DNA from: Kluyvera georgiana ATCC 51603
GTDB lineage: Bacteria; Pseudomonadota; Gammaproteobacteria; Enterobacterales; Enterobacteriaceae
Assembly (NCBI RefSeq): GCF_001654985.1
Contig: NZ_LXEU01000052.1
Location: forward strand, 1 to 35,508
DNA length: 35,508 nt
Reading direction: 5' to 3'
A program made the translations under genes and the position numbers. Under the pieces are notes generated by a model. That model saw nothing but the letters and a program-made list of their open reading frames with translations. It was not told where the DNA came from and ran no database searches. Each line of letters starts with the position of its first letter. Position 1 is the stretch's first letter. Below are positions 30,425 through 35,508 of the stretch, piece by piece.

Positions 30425-30501
30425 GGACAACTCCTGTCATTGCTTTGGCATGGTATAGAGGGGGTATGTTAACGCCAGAACACAGCGGTGATAAGTACGA
30501 C

Positions 30502-30538
30502 TGTCTGAATTCGCGGGCATTTGCCTGAAATCCAGACA
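30502..30538. repeat. long imperfect hairpin between selD and ydjA
   Basis: TGTCTG-A-ATT (30502-30511) pairs with AAT-C-CAGACA (30529-30538) with one mismatch, and GGGCA/TGCCT pairs inside. It lies 14 bases beyond the ydjA stop. There is no T run, so it may be an mRNA-end structure and not a full terminator. Confidence 0.5.
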
Positions 30539-30552
30539 ATCGTGGTGATTTT

Positions 30553-31104
30553 TCAGAGATAACGGACGAATGGGGCCGTATCCGGTGGCGTAATGGTAGT
30601 CGAAGCCTTCAGTTGCGGAGTGCCCAGATAGAGGAAGCCGACAATCTTATCCTGCTCGCCGCAGTTAAAGCCCGCGCGCACTACCGGGCTATCGGTCAGC
30701 GCGCCGCTGCGCCAGATACCGTTAAAGCCCTGCGCGACCGCCGCCATTTGCATCGCCATCACCGCACAGCCCGCCGACATCTCCTGCTCCCATTTCGGCA
30801 CCTTCGGGTGATCCTGACATTTGGCGATCGCCACGATAATCATCGGCGCACGGAACGGGGCATTACGCGCCTTCTCGATGGCCTTCTCGTCGCCGTTTGC
30901 AGCCTTCGCCCCCTGCTCCAGCAGCTGGCTGAAACGTTCACGGCCTTCGCCTTCCACAATCACAAACTGCCACGGTTGCAGCGTGCCGTGATCCGGCGCA
31001 CGCAGCGCGGCACGGAGAATATTTTGTAGCTGTTCCCCCGCTGGGGCCGGTTCGGTCAGGCGGGAAGCGCTGCGGCGATTCACCAACAGTTCCAGTGCAT
31101 CCAT
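30553..31104 (-). CDS. ydjA: nitroreductase family protein YdjA
   Basis: A 183-residue FMN-dependent oxidoreductase, the minimal form of the nitroreductase fold and the same length as E. coli YdjA. Flavin-contacting segments are R-R-S-A-S-R-L near residues 10-16, [12 protein letters not shown] near 36-47, and G-A-L-T-D-S near 134. The natural substrate is unknown. GAGGAG lies seven bases upstream of the ATG. It is divergent from sppA and probably leads the ydjA-selD-topB group. Confidence 0.96.
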   Translation of the reverse strand: MDALELLVNRRSASRLTEPAPAGEQLQNILRAALRAPDHGTLQPWQFVIVEGEGRERFSQLLEQGAKAANGDEKAIEKARNAPFRAPMIIVAIAKCQDHPKVPKWEQEMSAGCAVMAMQMAAVAQGFNGIWRSGALTDSPVVRAGFNCGEQDKIVGFLYLGTPQLKASTTITPPDTAPFVRYL

Positions 31105-31182
31105 TGAATCACTCCTCTCACGTTATTTTTCATAAAATTAACATGCGCAAGGATTTTGTTACAGCGCAGAAGGCGATTCCTG

Positions 31183-31211
31183 CTGACAAGCGGCGACGGT
31201 CTATTTAGGAT
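31183..31211 (+). promoter_or_regulatory. candidate sppA promoter
   Basis: CTGACA (31183-31188), 17 bases, TAGGAT (31206-31211). Each box matches the sigma-70 consensus closely at optimal spacing. Transcription would start near 31218, about 49 bases before sppA and just before a leader hairpin. Confidence 0.6.
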
Positions 31212-31221
31212 AGCCACACGT

Positions 31222-31255
31222 TTTACCGTTTCGGTAAACCTTTTTTCGTTTTTGC
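31222..31255 (+). terminator. terminator-like hairpin in the sppA leader
   Basis: TTTACCG (31222-31228) and CGGTAAA (31232-31238) form a 7-bp stem with a 3-base loop, then CC, TTTTTT, CG, TTTT. With the proposed promoter just upstream, it would be at the very 5' end of the sppA mRNA. The stem is only moderately stable. Confidence 0.4.
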
Positions 31256-31266
31256 AGGGAGAATAC

Positions 31267-33117
31267 ATGCGAACTGTATGGCGCTTCATTGCCGGATTCT
31301 TTAAATGGACGTGGCGATTACTCAATTTCGTCCGTGAGCTGGTGCTGAACCTGTTCTTCATCTTGCTGGTGCTGGTCGGCGTCGGCATCTGGATGCAGCT
31401 CAGCAGTACCACTGAACACAGTACCCGCGGCGCGCTGCTGATGGATATCAGCGGCGTGGTGGTCGACAAGCCGTCGCCGAGCAGCAAGCTCAGCGTGATT
31501 GGCCGCCAGTTCTTCGGCGCCAGCTCTGACCGCCTCCAGGAAAACTCCCTGTTTGATATCGTGCAGACCATTCGCCAGGCGAAAGATGACCGCAATATCA
31601 CCGGTATTGTGTTGGATCTGAAAAACTTTGCCGGCGGCGACCAGCCTTCTATGCAGTATATCGGCAAAGCGCTGCGTGAATTCCGCGACAGCGGTAAGCC
31701 GGTCTACGCGGTGGGCGACAGCTATAGCCAGGCGCAGTACTACCTGGCCAGCTTCGCGAATAAGATCTGGCTGTCGCCGCAGGGCGAGGTCGATCTGCAC
31801 GGTTTTGCCACTAACGGGCTGTACTACAAAACCCTGCTCGACAAGCTGAAGGTTTCAACCCACGTGTTCCGCGTCGGCACCTATAAATCTGCCGTCGAAC
31901 CGTTTATTCGCGACGATATGTCCCCTGCCGCACGCGAAGCGGACAGCCGCTGGATTGGCGAACTGTGGCAGAACTACCTCAACACCGTCGCGGCAAACCG
32001 TCAGGTGACGGCGCAGCAGATCTTCCCCGGCGCGCAGGGCGTGCTGGATGGGCTGCGTAAAGTCGATGGCGACACGGCGCAGTACGCGCTGGATAACAAG
32101 CTGGTGGATAACTTAGGTTCCAGCGCGGATATCGAAAAAGCGATGACCAAAGCGTTCGGCTGGAGTAAGGCCGACAATAACTACAGCGCCATCAGCATGT
32201 ATGACTATGCGGTGAAAACGCCGGCGGACACCGGCTCAAGTATCGCAGTGGTGTTTGCAAACGGCGCCATCATGGACGGTGAAGAAACCCCGGGTAACGT
32301 CGGCGGCGACACCACCGCAGCGCAGATTCGCGACGCGCGTCTGGATCCGAAGGTCAAAGCCATCGTGCTGCGCGTGAACAGCCCTGGCGGCAGCGTAAGC
32401 GCTTCTGAGGTCATTCGCGAAGAGCTGGCGGCGGCGAAAGCGGCGGGCAAACCGGTGGTGGTCTCAATGGGCGGCATGGCGGCCTCCGGCGGCTACTGGA
32501 TTTCTACCCCGGCGGATTACATTATTGCCAGCCCGAGCACGCTGACCGGGTCTATCGGCATCTTTGGCGTCATCAACACCGTCGAGAACACGCTGGATTC
32601 AATCGGCGTGCACACCGACGGCGTCGCCACCTCGCCGCTGGCGGATATGGCGATGACCAAAGCGTTGACGCCGGAAGTGCAGCAGATGATGCAGCTCAGC
32701 ATCGAAAACGGCTACAAACGTTTTATTACCCTTGTGGCGCAGTCGCGTAAGAGCACGCCGGAAGCGATTGATAAAATCGCTCAGGGCCATGTCTGGACCG
32801 GTGAGGACGCCAAAGCCAATGGTCTGGTGGATAGCCTTGGCGACTTTGACGATGCGGTAGCGAAAGCCGCCGAGCTGGCGAAAGTGAAGACGTGGCACAT
32901 CGACTACTATCAGAGCGAACCGACGTTCTTCGATATGGTGATGGATAACCTCTCCGGCTCGGTGCGCGCCTCTCTGCCGCAGGCGCTGCAGGCGTATCTC
33001 CCGGCCCCGCTGGCGAACGCCGCAAATGCAGTCAAGGCCGAAAGCGATAAGCTGGCGGTGTTTAACGATCCGCAAAATCGCTATGCAATTTGCCTGACCT
33101 GCGCCAATATTCGCTAA
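31267..33117 (+). CDS. sppA: signal peptide peptidase SppA (protease IV)
   Basis: A 616-residue inner-membrane serine protease (E. coli 618) that degrades cleaved signal peptides. One N-terminal membrane helix (about residues 24-46) precedes two tandem SppA domains facing the periplasm. The dyad is split between them: Lys207 in T-Y-K-S-A-V-E-P and Ser407 in M-A-A-S-G-G-Y-W, matching Lys209/Ser409 of E. coli. The start at M-R-T-V-W is set by AGGGAG upstream; the frame runs 37 codons further upstream through the promoter. It ends before a strong terminator that separates it from ansA. Confidence 0.97.
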   Translation: MRTVWRFIAGFFKWTWRLLNFVRELVLNLFFILLVLVGVGIWMQLSSTTEHSTRGALLMDISGVVVDKPSPSSKLSVIGRQFFGASSDRLQENSLFDIVQTIRQAKDDRNITGIVLDLKNFAGGDQPSMQYIGKALREFRDSGKPVYAVGDSYSQAQYYLASFANKIWLSPQGEVDLHGFATNGLYYKTLLDKLKVSTHVFRVGTYKSAVEPFIRDDMSPAAREADSRWIGELWQNYLNTVAANRQVTAQQIFPGAQGVLDGLRKVDGDTAQYALDNKLVDNLGSSADIEKAMTKAFGWSKADNNYSAISMYDYAVKTPADTGSSIAVVFANGAIMDGEETPGNVGGDTTAAQIRDARLDPKVKAIVLRVNSPGGSVSASEVIREELAAAKAAGKPVVVSMGGMAASGGYWISTPADYIIASPSTLTGSIGIFGVINTVENTLDSIGVHTDGVATSPLADMAMTKALTPEVQQMMQLSIENGYKRFITLVAQSRKSTPEAIDKIAQGHVWTGEDAKANGLVDSLGDFDDAVAKAAELAKVKTWHIDYYQSEPTFFDMVMDNLSGSVRASLPQALQAYLPAPLANAANAVKAESDKLAVFNDPQNRYAICLTCANIR

Positions 33118-33121
33118 TCGC

Positions 33122-33153
33122 AATCCCCTCCTTGTCGGAGGGGATTTTCTTTT
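33122..33153 (+). terminator. Rho-independent terminator after sppA
   Basis: AATCCCCTCC (33122-33131) and GGAGGGGATT (33137-33146), a perfect 10-bp stem with a 5-base loop, followed by TTTTCTTTT. It begins five bases after the sppA stop and ends 21 bases before the ansA ATG. Confidence 0.92.
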
Positions 33154-33173
33154 GCTCAATCGATAGACGAACC

Positions 33174-34190
33174 ATGCCAAAAAAATCCATTTACGTCGCC
33201 TACACCGGCGGGACCATCGGGATGCAGCGCTCAGACCACGGCTATATCCCGGTCTCCGGGCATTTGCAGCGCCAGCTGGCGCTGATGCCAGAGTTCCATC
33301 GCCCCGAGATGCCGGACTTTAATATCCACGAATACGACCCGCTGATGGACTCTTCCGACATGACGCCGGAAGACTGGCAGCACATCGCCGACGATATTAA
33401 AGCGCACTACGACGAGTACGATGGCTTTGTGATCCTGCACGGCACCGACACCATGGCGTTCACCGCCTCAGCGCTGTCGTTTATGCTGGAAAACCTCGGT
33501 AAGCCGGTTATCGTGACCGGCTCGCAGATCCCGCTGGCGGAGCTGCGTTCCGACGGGCAGATTAACCTGCTGAATTCGCTGTACGTCGCCGCCAACTACC
33601 CGATTAACGAAGTGACGCTGTTCTTCAACAACCGTCTCTATCGCGGTAACCGGACGACCAAAGCCCATGCGGATGGCTTTGACGCGTTTGCCTCGCCAAA
33701 CCTGACGCCGCTGCTGGAAGCGGGTATCCATATTCGTAAGCTGGGTACCCCGCCCGCCCCGCACGGCGACGGTGCGCTGATTGTGCATCCCATTACCCCG
33801 CAGCCGATTGGCGTGGTAACGATTTATCCGGGGATCTCCGCCGATGTGGTACGCAACTTCCTGCTTCAGCCGGTCAAAGCGCTTATCCTGCGTTCTTATG
33901 GCGTGGGTAACGCCCCGCAAAACGCTGTTTTCCTGAAAGAGCTGGCAGAAGCCAGCAGCCGCGGTATTGTGGTGGTTAACCTCACCCAATGTATGTCCGG
34001 CAAGGTGAATATGGGCGGCTACGCCACCGGCAACGCGCTGGCGCAAGCGGGCGTCATCGGCGGCGCCGATATGACGGTGGAAGCGACGCTGACCAAGTTA
34101 CATTACCTGTTGAGTCAGGGGCTCGACGCCGACGCCATTCGCGCGGCGATGCAGCAGAACCTGCGCGGCGAACTGACGCCAGACGATTAA
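33174..34190 (+). CDS. ansA: cytoplasmic L-asparaginase I AnsA
   Basis: A 338-residue type-I asparaginase, as in E. coli, hydrolysing asparagine to aspartate and ammonia in the cytoplasm with allosteric activation by asparagine. The two catalytic threonines lie in Y-T-G-G-T14-I-G and in H-G-T-D-T-M-A (near 90). No signal peptide is present, which separates it from periplasmic AnsB. The start at M-P-K-K-S-I-Y is chosen by homology; the ribosome binding site is weak, and the frame extends upstream through the terminator. Just 10 bases separate it from pncA. Confidence 0.97.
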   Translation: MPKKSIYVAYTGGTIGMQRSDHGYIPVSGHLQRQLALMPEFHRPEMPDFNIHEYDPLMDSSDMTPEDWQHIADDIKAHYDEYDGFVILHGTDTMAFTASALSFMLENLGKPVIVTGSQIPLAELRSDGQINLLNSLYVAANYPINEVTLFFNNRLYRGNRTTKAHADGFDAFASPNLTPLLEAGIHIRKLGTPPAPHGDGALIVHPITPQPIGVVTIYPGISADVVRNFLLQPVKALILRSYGVGNAPQNAVFLKELAEASSRGIVVVNLTQCMSGKVNMGGYATGNALAQAGVIGGADMTVEATLTKLHYLLSQGLDADAIRAAMQQNLRGELTPDD

Positions 34191-34200
34191 GGAGAGAGTG

Positions 34201-34842
34201 ATGAGCAAACGCGCGCTGTTATTAGTCGATTTACAGAACGATTTCTGTGCGGGCGGCGCCCTGGCGGTTGCCGATGGCGACAGCACGATTGATGTCGCCA
34301 ATGTGCTGATCGGTGAAGCGCAACGCCGCGGTGAAGCGGTGATTGCCAGCCAGGACTGGCACCCAGCCAACCACGGCAGCTTTGCCAGCCAGCACGACGT
34401 GGAGCCTTACAGCCAGGGAACGCTCGACGGTCTGCCGCAGACCTTCTGGCCGGATCACTGTGTGCAAAACAGCGATGGCGCGGCGTTTCATCCGCTGCTG
34501 GCGCACAACGCGATCGACGCGGTGTTCCACAAGGGCGAAAGCGTCAACATCGACAGCTACAGCGCCTTTTTCGACAACGGTCATCGGCAGAAGACCGGGC
34601 TGGACGCCTGGCTGCGCGAACACGCGATTGACGAACTGACGGTTCTCGGGCTGGCTACCGACTACTGCGTGAAGTTTACCGTGCTGGACGCCCTCCAGCT
34701 TGGCTATGCGGTCAACGTCATTACCGACGGCTGTCGCGGCGTCAACATTCAGCCGCAGGATAGCGCTCAGGCTTTTATGGAAATGGCGGCAGAAGGCGCG
34801 ACGCTGTATACGCTGGATGACTGGCTGGAAATTCAGCACTAG
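34201..34842 (+). CDS. pncA: nicotinamidase/pyrazinamidase PncA
   Basis: A 213-residue cysteine hydrolase of the isochorismatase-like family that turns nicotinamide to nicotinate in the NAD salvage route. The triad is visible: Asp10 in L-L-V-D-L-Q-N-D-F, Lys in F-H-K-G-E-S (near 111), and Cys in A-T-D-Y-C-V-K (near 156). The metal ligands are in D-W-H-P. The start is ATG 34201 with GGAGAG four bases upstream; a GTG one codon earlier is in frame. It is co-transcribed with ansA; a REP element follows. Confidence 0.97.
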   Translation: MSKRALLLVDLQNDFCAGGALAVADGDSTIDVANVLIGEAQRRGEAVIASQDWHPANHGSFASQHDVEPYSQGTLDGLPQTFWPDHCVQNSDGAAFHPLLAHNAIDAVFHKGESVNIDSYSAFFDNGHRQKTGLDAWLREHAIDELTVLGLATDYCVKFTVLDALQLGYAVNVITDGCRGVNIQPQDSAQAFMEMAAEGATLYTLDDWLEIQH

Positions 34843-34850
34843 CCCGTAGT

Positions 34851-34880
34851 GCCGGATGGCGCTTTGCTTATCCGGCCTAC
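34851..34880 (+). repeat. REP element after pncA
   Basis: GCCGGATGGCGCTTTGC followed by TTATCCGGCCTAC, a short REP in the same family as those after gdhA. It begins eight bases past the pncA stop and could shield the mRNA 3' end. Confidence 0.85.
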
Positions 34881-34962
34881 AACTCTCTCCTCTTTTTCCC
34901 CCTCGTGAACCATCTCGCAGATTTAACGCAGCGGCAATGATAGGGTCGAAAGGTTGTTTTTT

Positions 34963-34996
34963 CGCCACGCCATTTCCGTGGCGTGTTTGCTTTTTT
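34963..34996 (+). terminator. Rho-independent-type hairpin just before the chitinase gene
   Basis: CGCCACG (34963-34969) and CGTGGCG (34977-34983), a perfect 7-bp GC-rich stem with a 7-base loop, then TGTTTGCTTTTTT. It ends 20 bases before the chitinase ATG, so it either terminates pncA transcription or acts as a leader attenuator. Confidence 0.7.
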
Positions 34997-34999
34997 AAT

Positions 35000-35010
35000 G
35001 TCAAAGAGGA
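35000..35010 (+). promoter_or_regulatory. ChiX-complementary sequence over the chitinase ribosome binding site
   Basis: GTCAAAGAGGA is perfectly complementary to 11 nt of the ChiX seed (UCCUCUUUGAC) as I recall it, and it contains the AGAGGA Shine-Dalgarno sequence lying six bases before the ATG. Nine of these bases (GTCAAAGAG) are also in the chbB-chbC trap on the other strand. Pairing would block translation, as ChiX does at chiP in E. coli and Salmonella. Confidence 0.55.
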
Positions 35011-35016
35011 CCGTGT

Positions 35017-35508
35017 ATGAAACTTTTGCCTTTGCTGGCAGCATTACCCCTGCTCTGCGTTTCGGTTGTTTCCGCGAATTCCCTGATGTCCGTTGGCTAC
35101 TTCAACGGCGGCGGTGACGTTACCGCCGGGCCGGGCGGTGATATCGATAAGCTGGACGTGCGGCAAATTACCCACCTCAACTATTCGTTTGGCCTTATCT
35201 ACAATGACGAAAAAGACGAAACCAACGACGCGTTAAAAGACCCTGCGAAGCTGCATCAAATCTGGCTATCGCCCAAGGTGCAGTCCGATTTAGCAAAAAT
35301 TCCAACACTGCGTCAGCAGAACCCCAATCTGAAAGTGCTGCTGTCGGTCGGCGGCTGGGGCGCGCGCGGCTTCTCAGGCGCGGCCGCCACGCCGGAAGCA
35401 CGGGCGGTGTTCATCCGCTCGGCGCAGGAAGTGGTCGGAAAATACGGCCTCGATGGCATCGATCTCGACTGGGAATATCCGGTCAACGGGGCGTGGGGGC
35501 TGGTGGCA
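35017..35508 (+). CDS. secreted chitinase, glycoside hydrolase family 18 (3' end beyond window)
   Basis: The first 164 residues of a GH18 chitinase. A signal peptide (K-L-L-P-L-L-A-A-L...V-S-A, about 20 residues) precedes the catalytic barrel, which begins M-S-V-G-Y-F-N. The S-V-G-G-W strand and the complete active-site motif D146-G-I-D149-L-D151-W-E153 are present, Glu153 being the general acid. It should release chitobiose from chitin outside the cytoplasm, feeding the chb PTS at the other end of the window. The start has AGAGGA six bases upstream, overlapping the ChiX-complementary stretch. The frame is open to the last base. E. coli K-12 has no chitinase here. No gene symbol is assigned. 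Confidence 0.93.
   Translation, partial: MKLLPLLAALPLLCVSVVSANSLMSVGYFNGGGDVTAGPGGDIDKLDVRQITHLNYSFGLIYNDEKDETNDALKDPAKLHQIWLSPKVQSDLAKIPTLRQQNPNLKVLLSVGGWGARGFSGAAATPEARAVFIRSAQEVVGKYGLDGIDLDWEYPVNGAWGLVA

Noticed and set aside
33090-33173. 28-codon N-terminal extension of ansA
   Set aside because: It would translate the sppA terminator hairpin and the end of sppA in another frame. Homology starts at 33174.

Overview
The window is a gene-dense chromosomal segment from a member of the Enterobacteriaceae, most likely Klebsiella or a close relative such as Raoultella or Enterobacter. Almost every protein is recognisable as an orthologue of an E. coli K-12 gene from the ydjM to pncA interval, in nearly the same order. 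Several E. coli genes are absent from their usual places: katE between cedA and chbG, cho and ves between nadE and spy, ydjY between ydjX and ydjZ, and ynjI between gdhA and topB. The ynjA homologue lies beside ynjF instead of before ynjB. Two NAC-type sites flank the gdhA promoter at positions like those I remember for Klebsiella aerogenes, and a GH18 chitinase follows pncA. I saw no rRNA, tRNA, CRISPR, IS or phage genes. All gene identities come from reading protein sequence against remembered families; no search was run.

Layout. 1-446: 3' part of ydjM. 625-2322: tcyP (cystine uptake) and cedA, tail to tail across a shared terminator. 2401-7686 (minus): the chitobiose operon chbBCARFG, covering PTS uptake, regulator, 6-phospho-beta-glucosidase and deacetylase. 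7972-9951: osmE, nadE and spy. 10272-16307 (minus): the complete arginine succinyltransferase operon astCADBE, with a sigma-54 promoter and NtrC and ArgR-type sites in the 449-bp astC-xthA gap. 16757-17560: xthA. 17740-23804 (plus): ydjX, ydjZ, ynjB, ynjC, ynjD, ynjE, a chain of DedA-like membrane proteins, an ABC importer and a rhodanese. 23801-24992 (minus): ynjF and ynjA. 25071-27295: nudG, ynjH (minus) and gdhA. 27301-27422: terminator plus a REP pair. 27439-31104 (minus): ydjA, selD, topB. 31267-34842 (plus): sppA, ansA, pncA. 35017-end: 5' part of a secreted chitinase.

How the parts connect. Three themes recur. Nitrogen: ast (arginine to glutamate), gdhA, ansA and the NAC/NtrC/sigma-54 sites. 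NAD: nadE and pncA. Chitin: the chb operon at one end and a secreted GH18 chitinase at the other.

The most interesting signal links the chitin genes. The chbB-chbC spacer carries a 12-nt stretch complementary to the seed of the small RNA ChiX (sequence recalled from E. coli/Salmonella), the known RNA trap. The chitinase leader carries an 11-nt stretch complementary to the same seed, lying over its Shine-Dalgarno sequence. This suggests that the chitinase is a ChiX target that is released when chb mRNA is made. A third 12-nt copy of the motif lies upstream of nadE. Other points worth checking are a probable 1-nt frameshift at the start of ydjX, a terminator-like hairpin in the chitinase leader, and a possible 29-codon gene between spy and the ast operon.
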